NCBI GenBank assembly: GCA_002477595.1
Contig: DLQN01000084.1
Span: 1 to 15,004 of the forward strand
Reading direction: 5' to 3'
Length of the DNA stretch: 15,004 bases
DNA from: Roseivirga sp. UBA7431
GTDB lineage: Bacteria > Bacteroidota > Bacteroidia > Cytophagales > Cyclobacteriaceae
Positions 1-5,747 of the stretch are shown here, piece by piece (the first letter of the stretch is position 1; every line of letters begins with the position of its first letter). A program made the translations under genes and the position numbers. The notes beneath the pieces were generated by a model. It saw nothing but the letters and a program-made list of their open reading frames with translations. It was not told the origin of the DNA and did not search any database.

Positions 1-391
1 CTGCAAACCTCAAAATCTTTGATCGACTTGCCACTTTAATAGTTTCAAGGATTTCCTGATAGGCTTCCTCAAAACCCTTTTCAGAATTTTCTCCTTCAAC
101 TGAGTAATCAAAAATAGCCCCAATGCCATAGCTTTCGAGTTCATCTACGGCAGTAGCACATTTTTTTAACGATTCTCCTCCACAAAAAATATCGAAGATA
201 GTAGACTTGACGATTCCCTTTATTGGTAAGCCTACACTTAATCCAAACTTGGTCAGCGTGGTACCAACAGAAACCATCATAGGCCATTTCATGGTTGTGA
301 AAATGAAATGCCTTTTTTTCAGAGCTTTGTTAGACTTGGCTTTGAAAGCAATTTCGATCTGATCGAAATCAACAAACTTTTTTAGGTCCAT
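1..391 (-). CDS. Proline dehydrogenase, N-terminal part (runs off left edge)
   Basis: Reading the minus strand from an ATG at 389-391 gives an open frame of 130 codons that leaves the window at base 1. The product would oxidise L-proline to pyrroline-5-carboxylate using FAD, the first step of proline catabolism. The visible part contains KGIVKSTIFDIFCGGES followed by GIGAIFDYSVEGEN. This matches what I recall of the N-terminal region of the stand-alone proline dehydrogenases of Bacteroidota, including the conserved FCGGES and DYSVEG segments. The catalytic TIM-barrel core lies outside the window. A TATATTTG element at 409-416 on the same strand sits just upstream of the start. The gene is divergent from the aromatic cluster. 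I saw no frameshift in the visible part. The identification comes from motif memory, not from a search. Confidence 0.85.
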   Translation of the reverse strand, partial: MDLKKFVDFDQIEIAFKAKSNKALKKRHFIFTTMKWPMMVSVGTTLTKFGLSVGLPIKGIVKSTIFDIFCGGESLKKCATAVDELESYGIGAIFDYSVEGENSEKGFEEAYQEILETIKVASRSKILRFA

Positions 392-408
392 AGGGCGAAT
401 TAGAGGAG

Positions 409-416
409 CAAATATA
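409..416 (-). promoter_or_regulatory. Candidate -7 promoter element for proline dehydrogenase
   Basis: The minus strand reads TATATTTG, an exact match to the Bacteroidota -7 consensus TAnnTTTG, ending 18 bases before the ATG. I found no TTG at the usual 17-23 base spacing upstream, so the -33 element is weak or absent. Short matches like this occur by chance in AT-rich DNA. Confidence 0.4.
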
Positions 417-437
417 ATTAACAAACTGTAAGTCGTT

Positions 438-445
438 TACATTTG
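438..445 (+). promoter_or_regulatory. Candidate -7 promoter element for the first aromatic genes
   Basis: The plus strand reads TACATTTG, an exact TAnnTTTG match, 28 bases before the ATG at 474. Transcription would start near 451 and leave a leader of about 20 bases, too short for an attenuator. No clear -33 TTG is present. It lies back to back with the proline dehydrogenase element at 409-416. Confidence 0.4.
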
Positions 446-473
446 TTATAGCAAAGAATTAACAGCTGAGTTG

Positions 474-1574
474 ATGCAGATAAGAGAGCTTAAGGATTGG
501 ATAATTGATTACAAAAAGCCACTAGTAATAGCTGGGCCTTGCAGTGTCGAAAGTGAAGAGCAACTGCGTAAATCAGTGCTTCCAATAATCGATCACGTAG
601 ACATTCTCAGAGGAGGCATTTGGAAGCCTCGCACGCGACCAGGTTCATTTGAAGGAGTCGGAGAAAAGGGGCTGCAATGGATGAGCTCGCTTAAAAAAGA
701 AGTATCGTTCAAGTTTGCTACTGAGGTGGCAACTCCAAAGCATGTTGAATTAGCGCTAAAATACGGGGTCGATGTACTCTGGATTGGTGCACGAACAACT
801 GTCAACCCTTTCAACGTAAGTGAACTGGCGTCAGCCTTACAAGGAATTGACATACCTGTCTTCGTTAAAAATCCTATTCACCCCGAACTCTCCCTTTGGA
901 AAGGGGCATTAGAAAGGTTTTCAAAAGCAGGTATTACAAAACTTGGAGCCATTCATCGAGGATTTCATACCTATGAAAAGAAAAAATATCGTAACGCTCC
1001 ATTTTGGCAGATTCCATTAGAGCTGAAAAGTGAATTCCCTCAGTTGCCGTTAATTTGTGACCCTAGTCACATCGGTGGCACGCGTGACTTGATTGAACCT
1101 TTAGCGCAACGAGCGCTAGATTTGGACTATGATGGTGTGATGATTGAAGCTCACACTGACCCAACCCACGCACTTAGTGATGCCGAGCAGCAAGTCAGCA
1201 CATCAACTCTATTAGAAATTGTATCGAACCTCAAGCCCAGAGATGCGAGCTTCACTGAAAAAAGCTACCTCGACCAATTGGAAGTGATCCGAGAAAAAAT
1301 TGATCAGGCAGACAGAGAGCTCTTAGAAGCTATTGCTGTACGCATGAGTTTGGTAGAAAAAATTGGTGAGTTCAAGAAAGAAAATAATGTAGCCATCTTT
1401 CAGATAAGCCGTTGGAAAGAAATCTTCAAGTCTAGATCAGAATGGGGTAAACAATTGAATCTAGATGACGAATTTACCGTAGACCTCTTAAGATTATTAC
1501 ACCAGCAGTCAGTGAAAAAGCAAACTGAGGTGTTTAATATGATAGAAGACGAACAAAACCACTCTAATGAATAA
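474..1574 (+). CDS. Bifunctional DAHP synthase / chorismate mutase type II, copy 1
   Basis: The predicted enzyme (366 aa) condenses phosphoenolpyruvate and erythrose 4-phosphate to DAHP, the entry step of the shikimate pathway. Its C-terminal domain converts chorismate to prephenate. Residues 1-260 form the DAHP synthase barrel of the KDO8P-synthase-like class. Visible motifs are AGPCSVES (metal Cys23), WKPRTRPGSFEG, IGARTTVNPF, AIHRGF, ICDPSHIGGTR and MIEAH followed by ALSDAEQQ, so the Cys, His, Glu and Asp metal-site residues are present. Residues from about 264 are an AroQ-type chorismate mutase with the expected arginines and lysine (VIREKID, AVRMSL, EFKKEN, SRW). A TTG at 471 directly precedes the ATG at 474; I chose the ATG. 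The stop overlaps the next start by 8 bases, implying translational coupling. Roughly half the residues match copy 2 by eye. Confidence 0.93.
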   Translation: MQIRELKDWIIDYKKPLVIAGPCSVESEEQLRKSVLPIIDHVDILRGGIWKPRTRPGSFEGVGEKGLQWMSSLKKEVSFKFATEVATPKHVELALKYGVDVLWIGARTTVNPFNVSELASALQGIDIPVFVKNPIHPELSLWKGALERFSKAGITKLGAIHRGFHTYEKKKYRNAPFWQIPLELKSEFPQLPLICDPSHIGGTRDLIEPLAQRALDLDYDGVMIEAHTDPTHALSDAEQQVSTSTLLEIVSNLKPRDASFTEKSYLDQLEVIREKIDQADRELLEAIAVRMSLVEKIGEFKKENNVAIFQISRWKEIFKSRSEWGKQLNLDDEFTVDLLRLLHQQSVKKQTEVFNMIEDEQNHSNE

Positions 1575-2106
1575 TATAGGACTACTTGGGCCAGAAGACA
1601 CCTATCACGATATTGCCAGAAAACGCTACCTACCAGGTGAAAAACCGACATTTTATAAGAACTTTGACGATATATTTTCTGCATTAAAAGAAGGTAGAAT
1701 CAATCGCGCCTTAATTGCGATCAAGAACAGTACTTCTGGTTTTGTGAGTAATAACTTAGACAAGATCAAAAATGGTGGGTTTAAAATTATCGAGGAGTTT
1801 GAATTACCTATTCATCTTTGTTTAGGAAGTATTCACCCCAATTCTTTAAGCTCCATTAAAAAGATCTATTCTCATCCAATGGCGATTAAGGAGACACAGC
1901 GATTCTTTAGTAAATACAGTCATATCACTTTCATTGCGAGTACTAGTACAGCTGGAGCGATTGATGAATTAAAGAATAACCGTGATCCACATGGTGCTGT
2001 AATTTCTAGTGCCGAAGCTTTGGAGAATAATGCACTTCATGTGATCTCTAGAAACATTGAGGATGAGCCAAATAATTCTACTACTTTCAGTCTAATCGAA
2101 AAATAA
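1567..2106 (+). CDS. Short prephenate dehydratase-like protein lacking the ACT domain
   Basis: At 179 aa this covers only the catalytic PDT domain; usual enzymes are about 280 aa with a C-terminal ACT domain that senses phenylalanine. PDT converts prephenate to phenylpyruvate. Family motifs can be followed in order: GPEDTY (res 8-13), AIKNSTSGFV (res 51-60), YSHPMAI, STSTAGAI, a GAVISSAEAL segment and NSTTF near the C-terminus. Three positions deviate from the motifs as I know them: GPxGT/S has Asp at the second Gly, the Glu of ENS/ENT is Lys53, and the Arg of the TRF catalytic motif is Thr173, although the neighbouring Thr172 is kept. Only about 70 bases separate its stop from the leader peptide, so no ACT domain was lost by a simple frameshift. 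It may be a divergent, feedback-free PDT or a non-catalytic relative. It is coupled to the DAHP synthase upstream. Confidence 0.75.
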   Translation: MNNIGLLGPEDTYHDIARKRYLPGEKPTFYKNFDDIFSALKEGRINRALIAIKNSTSGFVSNNLDKIKNGGFKIIEEFELPIHLCLGSIHPNSLSSIKKIYSHPMAIKETQRFFSKYSHITFIASTSTAGAIDELKNNRDPHGAVISSAEALENNALHVISRNIEDEPNNSTTFSLIEK

Positions 2107-2115
2107 TTCAATCGA

Positions 2116-2145
2116 TTTACTAAACTTTTCAACATATAATTTTTG
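2116..2145 (+). promoter_or_regulatory. Candidate promoter for the attenuator leader
   Basis: TATAAT at 2135-2140 runs into TTTTTG ending at 2145, resembling both a standard -10 and a one-base-longer TAnnTTTG. A TTTA at 2116-2119 lies 15 to 17 bases upstream. Transcription from about 2151 would give roughly 25 bases before the leader GTG. An alternative is TTG at 2143-2145, an 18-base spacer and TACGTTTA at 2164-2171, but its start would fall on the leader start codon itself. Read-through from the upstream genes is also possible. Confidence 0.35.
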
Positions 2146-2175
2146 ACTAGCCAAAAAGATACATACGTTTAGCAT

Positions 2176-2250
2176 GTGAAAAGAACATCAGCAGCCTACT
2201 TTTACTTTTTTTATTATTTCAGCTTGAACAAAGTGAGCCGCTGCTTGTAA
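2176..2250 (+). CDS. Leader peptide with eight consecutive Tyr/Phe codons
   Basis: From GTG at 2176 the frame encodes 24 residues and stops at TAA 2248-2250. Residues 8-15 read YFYFFYYF (codons TAC TTT TAC TTT TTT TAT TAT TTC at 2197-2220), four Tyr and four Phe with no interruption and no Trp. In-frame TAG at 2170-2172 rules out an upstream start, and there is no in-frame ATG, so GTG is the only sensible start. The GTG overlaps an out-of-frame ATG-TGA at 2174-2179. The peptide itself probably has no function; its translation would sense charged tRNA-Tyr and tRNA-Phe, as pheL does for pheA in enteric bacteria. It lies directly before a terminator and a DAHP synthase/chorismate mutase gene, which is the kind of target expected for aromatic attenuation. 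Confidence 0.82.
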   Translation: MKRTSAAYFYFFYYFSLNKVSRCL

Positions 2251-2303
2251 AGAAATTTAACTATCTAAAACATAAGCCCGGTTCACAAGAATCGGGCTTT
2301 TTT
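2190..2303 (+). promoter_or_regulatory. Aromatic amino acid transcription attenuator (protector / antiterminator / terminator)
   Basis: Three competing pairings can be drawn by hand. Protector: 2190-2202 with 2230-2245, including AGCAGC with GCTGCT and ACTTT with AAAGT, joined by two more pairs with small bulges. Antiterminator: GTGAGCCG (2233-2240) with CGGTTCAC (2279-2286), 8 pairs including one G-U. Terminator: 2274-2284 with 2289-2299. The antiterminator shares bases with both other stems. A ribosome stalled on the Tyr/Phe codons (2197-2220) would cover the 5' arm of the protector and leave 2233-2240 free, favouring antitermination. A ribosome that reaches the stop at 2248 would cover 2233-2245, so the terminator forms. 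The geometry agrees with ribosome-mediated attenuation. Predicted targets are copy 2, aroB and aroA. No folding energy was computed. Confidence 0.8.
2274..2303 (+). terminator. Intrinsic terminator of the attenuator
   Basis: AAGCCCGGTTC (2274-2284) pairs with 2289-2299 across an ACAA loop, giving 11 pairs including one G-U. Six T residues run from 2298 to 2303. The run ends 11 bases before the ATG at 2315, so it lies inside the untranslated leader of the gene it precedes. Confidence 0.88.
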
Positions 2304-2314
2304 ATTGCTAAAAA

Positions 2315-3394
2315 ATGGAAATCGTAGACATCAAAGACTGGGGACTCGGCTTATCAGATCACGTGTTGATAGCTGGGCCTTGTAGCGCAGAAACCCCCGA
2401 GCAAATTGAAACCATCGCCAAAGGATTGAGAAGTAGTAATATCGAAATGTTCAGGGCGGGCATATGGAAACCCCGTACCCGACCTGGATCCTTTGAAGGT
2501 ATTGGCTCAGAGGCATTAGGCTGGCTAGACGCTGCCAAAGAAATACTGAACGTACCCGTCACCGTAGAGGTCGCCAACACAGCGCACGTAGAGGCTGCAT
2601 TAAAAGCAGGTATTGATGTGCTATGGATAGGTGCTCGCACAACAGTAAACCCTTTCTCAGTCCAAGAGATTTGCGAAGCTTTGAAAGGTACTGATATCCC
2701 AGTGATGGTTAAAAACCCTATTAACCCAGACTTACAGTTGTGGCTCGGTGCCATTGAGCGACTCAATAAAGTCGGTATTAATAAGGTAGCAGCCATACAT
2801 AGAGGTTTCTCGGACCCCTACGAAAAACGCTATAGAAACAAGCCCGAATGGAGTATGCCGATTCACTTGAAACGAATGCTTCCAGGGATTTCTGTAATCT
2901 GTGACCCAAGCCATATTGCCGGAACAAGGGAGATCATAGCCTCTGTTAGCCAGAGAGCAATCAACTTTGGTTTAGATGGGCTTATGATTGAAACGCACCA
3001 CGATCCTGATAATGCTTGGAGTGATGCGAAACAGCAGGTGACCCCAGAAACGCTAAAAATAATTTACGAAAATCTCAACTTCAGGGAAACGCTTGATAAG
3101 CACCCAGAAGCCATTAGCGAGCTAGATGAATTCAGACAAAAAATTGATCTTGTCGATACACAAATCATCGAATTGCTTGCTGATCGTTTTCAAATGATTA
3201 AACAAGTTGGTGAATATAAAAGGGAGCATAACCTTGCCGTTTATCAGCCGAATAGATGGCATAATGTAATGGAGTCAAGAATTAGTGCAGGCGTAAAGAA
3301 AAACATGACAGAGAAGTTCATGAAAAGCTTTTTATTTGCCGTACACGAAGAGTCTGTGAAAACTCAAGAAGCACAGCTTAAAGAAAAGGGCTAA
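2315..3394 (+). CDS. Bifunctional DAHP synthase / chorismate mutase type II, copy 2
   Basis: This 359-aa paralogue of the enzyme at 474 has the same two activities. The DAHP synthase part (about 1-260) shows AGPCSAET (Cys23), WKPRTRPGSFEG, IGARTTVNPF, AIHRGF, ICDPSHIAGTR and MIETH followed by AWSDAKQQ. The chorismate mutase part starts near residue 264 and keeps the active-site basic residues in EFRQKID, ADRFQM, EYKREHN and PNRW. Both halves look intact. It follows the attenuator terminator by 11 bases and is followed by aroB after 7 bases, so copy 2, aroB and aroA probably form one transcript controlled by Tyr/Phe charging. Copy 1 lacks this control. A role split between a basal and a demand-driven isoenzyme is inference. 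Confidence 0.93.
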   Translation: MEIVDIKDWGLGLSDHVLIAGPCSAETPEQIETIAKGLRSSNIEMFRAGIWKPRTRPGSFEGIGSEALGWLDAAKEILNVPVTVEVANTAHVEAALKAGIDVLWIGARTTVNPFSVQEICEALKGTDIPVMVKNPINPDLQLWLGAIERLNKVGINKVAAIHRGFSDPYEKRYRNKPEWSMPIHLKRMLPGISVICDPSHIAGTREIIASVSQRAINFGLDGLMIETHHDPDNAWSDAKQQVTPETLKIIYENLNFRETLDKHPEAISELDEFRQKIDLVDTQIIELLADRFQMIKQVGEYKREHNLAVYQPNRWHNVMESRISAGVKKNMTEKFMKSFLFAVHEESVKTQEAQLKEKG

Positions 3395-3401
3395 TACCAA
3401 A

Positions 3402-4436
3402 ATGAGTCAAATAGTCATTGATGATATCCAACAAAGCCTGAAGCAATTCTTTGACGAGAATAGCTACACCAAGGTGGCAATACTGGTAGACGAGAATACG
3501 CGTGAGCACTGTTATCCAATAATTCAGGGTATGCTCCCCGATCACCTAGTCATCCAGGTTACTTCTGGTGAAATCAACAAGACACTTGATACTTGCCAAA
3601 TCATCTGGGAATCATTGACGGAGGAAGGTTTTGATCGAAAATCTCTCATGATAAATTTAGGTGGTGGTGTGATTGGTGATATGGGCGGTTTCTGTGCCGC
3701 TACTTATAAGCGCGGCATTGACTTTATAAACATTCCTACAACCTTACTGGCTGCTGTTGATGCGAATGTAGGGGGTAAATTAGGAATTGACTTTCAAGGG
3801 TTCAAAAACCACATTGGCCTTTTCAAAGACCCAAATACTGTACTCATCGACCCTATCTTTCTACAAACCCTTTCTCAAAAGGAATTAAGATCTGGCTTTG
3901 CGGAGGTTATTAAGCATGGGCTCATTACGGATAAAGACTATTATGAGCAAGTAGCAAAGACTGGTCTTGCGCAGAATAACTGGCTTGCCGTTATTGCGCA
4001 CTCTGTCGAAATCAAAACCCAGGTGGTTAAGCAAGACCCTCGAGAGGGTGGATTAAGGAAGGTTTTAAATTTTGGTCATACCATCGGGCATGCCATTGAG
4101 AGTTATTATCTCGATTCTGAAAACCACTTGTTACATGGTGAAGCAATCGCAATCGGAATGATTTGTGAAGCCTATGTGTCCAAAAAGTTATTAAGCCTTG
4201 AAGAAGCTGATCTCAAAGAAATCTGTAATACAATTCTAAATATTTATCCTGACCTTCAAATTCATAAGAAAGACTTTACGGCTATCATTAAGTTGATGTA
4301 CCAAGACAAAAAAAATATTGGCAATTTCCTTAACCATTCTTTGCTCTACGAAATAGGACGAGCAGGGTATGATGTCGCTGTCGATGAAAAAGATGTTATG
4401 GACGCCTTATTCTTTTACCTTACACTAAAGCAATAG
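3402..4436 (+). CDS. aroB: 3-dehydroquinate synthase
   Basis: This NAD- and divalent-metal-dependent enzyme (344 aa, within the usual 340-370) cyclises DAHP to 3-dehydroquinate, the step directly after DAHP synthase. The nucleotide-binding GGGVIGDMGGF lies at residues 87-97. It is followed by IPTTLLAAVDANVGGK (111-126), where most homologues have DSSVGGK, so Asn replaces a Ser. Metal ligands expected from the family are Glu168 (FAEVIKHG), His226 (NFGHTIGHAIE) and His245 (LLHGEAIAIGM). His230 matches the other conserved histidine of the GH-x2-GH motif. It begins 7 bases after the copy 2 stop, and aroA starts one base after its own stop, so the three genes are tightly coupled. Confidence 0.96.
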   Translation: MSQIVIDDIQQSLKQFFDENSYTKVAILVDENTREHCYPIIQGMLPDHLVIQVTSGEINKTLDTCQIIWESLTEEGFDRKSLMINLGGGVIGDMGGFCAATYKRGIDFINIPTTLLAAVDANVGGKLGIDFQGFKNHIGLFKDPNTVLIDPIFLQTLSQKELRSGFAEVIKHGLITDKDYYEQVAKTGLAQNNWLAVIAHSVEIKTQVVKQDPREGGLRKVLNFGHTIGHAIESYYLDSENHLLHGEAIAIGMICEAYVSKKLLSLEEADLKEICNTILNIYPDLQIHKKDFTAIIKLMYQDKKNIGNFLNHSLLYEIGRAGYDVAVDEKDVMDALFFYLTLKQ

Positions 4437-4437
4437 T

Positions 4438-5652
4438 TTGGAAACCATCACGCTGAAATACAGCCCGGTTCTAAAAAGTACTGACATTCCGCTCGAAGCT
4501 TCAAAAAGCGAGAGTAATCGTGCTTTGATTATTAATGCGATTTCAGGAAATCAATCTTCTTTAAAGAACCTCTCCAATGCGAGAGATACACAAACGATGC
4601 TGAGGCTCTTGGCTAGCGAAGAAGAAACCTTAGATGTACTGGATGCTGGTACGACCATGCGTTTTCTAACAGCCTACTCCATATTAGGAGACAAACCGAG
4701 AGTCTTAACAGGTACTGACCGCATGCAGCAAAGACCAATAAAGATCTTAGCTAAGGCGCTGCAACAAATCGGTGCTAAAGTGAAATTCTTGAAAGAAGAT
4801 GGGTACCCACCACACAAAGTTTATCCACTTGCGGCTCAAAAGAATGATTCAATAAATATTAAAGGCGATGTGAGTAGCCAGTTCATTTCTGCACTCTTAA
4901 TGATTGCCCCTAGCCTACCCAATGGGTTAACCCTCGAACTTAAAGGTAAAATTGGTAGTCGACCCTATATCCAAATGACATTGGATATGATGGAGCTCTT
5001 TGGCATTAGCACTGCTTGGACCAACAATAGTATTGAAATAAGGCCTCAGTCTTACGGAGCGTATGACTATGCTGTAGAATCCGACTGGTCTGGCGCTAGT
5101 TACTGGTACAGTTTTGTGGCACTATCAGATCAAGCAAGCGTGAAGCTACTAGGCTTAAGGCAAAAGTCACTGCAGGGAGACATTGCGATCGTGAGTATCA
5201 TGAATCAACTAGGTGTCATGAGTACTTTCGAAGAAGATGGTGTGATTCTCAAAAAGATTGAGCCACGAAAATCAGTAGAAATAGACTTCTCAGATTGTCC
5301 CGACCTCGCGCAAACCGTTGCTGTAGTTTGTGGTGCAAAAAGAATTGATTGTCGAATGACAGGCTTAGAAAGCCTTCGGGTTAAAGAAACCGATCGCATC
5401 AAAGCGCTTAAAAAAGAACTAAAGAAATTCAATATTAAGTTGAAAGAGGTTGAAGAAGGCGTTTGGGAAATCAAGTCTAAGTTTGAAGCAGGTCAACCGA
5501 TTGTTAGCGTACATACCTACGAAGATCATCGCATGGCGATGGCTTTTGCACCACTTTGCACCCAACAAGAAATCATTATCGAAGATCCTGAAGTAGTCAA
5601 CAAATCTTACCCTAGTTTTTGGGAGCATTTAGCCATGGTGGCTGAGGACTGA
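4438..5652 (+). CDS. aroA: 3-phosphoshikimate 1-carboxyvinyltransferase (EPSP synthase), TTG start
   Basis: The predicted 404-aa enzyme joins phosphoenolpyruvate to shikimate 3-phosphate, the step before chorismate synthase. Visible motifs are EASKSESNRALI (Lys23), DAGTTMRFLTAY (res 69-80), TDRMQQRPIKIL, SSQFISALLM, SRPYIQMTLDM, SDCPDLAQT, LRVKETDRIKAL, YEDHRMAMAF and NKSYPSFW. The start is TTG at 4438, one base after the aroB stop. An in-frame TAA at 4426-4428 and the lack of any ATG before the SKSESNR motif make TTG the only start that keeps this substrate-binding segment. The residue matching Pro101 of the E. coli enzyme is Phe76, giving MRFL in place of MRPL. That position affects glyphosate sensitivity in class I enzymes, and Pro-to-Ser changes there give tolerance. 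Confidence 0.95.
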   Translation: METITLKYSPVLKSTDIPLEASKSESNRALIINAISGNQSSLKNLSNARDTQTMLRLLASEEETLDVLDAGTTMRFLTAYSILGDKPRVLTGTDRMQQRPIKILAKALQQIGAKVKFLKEDGYPPHKVYPLAAQKNDSINIKGDVSSQFISALLMIAPSLPNGLTLELKGKIGSRPYIQMTLDMMELFGISTAWTNNSIEIRPQSYGAYDYAVESDWSGASYWYSFVALSDQASVKLLGLRQKSLQGDIAIVSIMNQLGVMSTFEEDGVILKKIEPRKSVEIDFSDCPDLAQTVAVVCGAKRIDCRMTGLESLRVKETDRIKALKKELKKFNIKLKEVEEGVWEIKSKFEAGQPIVSVHTYEDHRMAMAFAPLCTQQEIIIEDPEVVNKSYPSFWEHLAMVAED

Positions 5653-5685
5653 AATTGAGCTAAATTAAATGTCAGCTCAATTACT
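5653..5685 (+). terminator. Hairpin after aroA, possible terminator
   Basis: AATTGAGCT (5653-5661) pairs perfectly with AGCTCAATT (5674-5682) across a 12-base loop. It starts directly after the aroA stop. The tail is only ATTACTTT, so it is a weak intrinsic terminator or an RNA-stabilising 3' end. It separates the aromatic operon from the ABC transporter gene. Confidence 0.5.
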
Positions 5686-5694
5686 TTCCATAAC

Positions 5695-5724
5695 TTGGAA
5701 TCAATTCGATACTCATATCGTTTA
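5695..5724 (+). promoter_or_regulatory. Candidate promoter for the ABC transporter gene
   Basis: TTG at 5695-5697, an 18-base spacer and TATCGTTTA at 5716-5724 approximate the Bacteroidota pattern TTG-N(17-23)-TAnnTTTG, with one extra base and A for the final G. A start near 5730 leaves about 18 bases before the ATG at 5748. The match is imperfect. Confidence 0.35.
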
Positions 5725-5747
5725 GCCTTCATTGATTTAACCCCAGC

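Noticed and set aside
593-853. Reverse-strand open frames inside both DAHP synthase genes (also 2359-2796)
   Set aside because: They are antisense shadows of the conserved coding sequence, at matching places in the two paralogues, with no start signals or recognisable protein.
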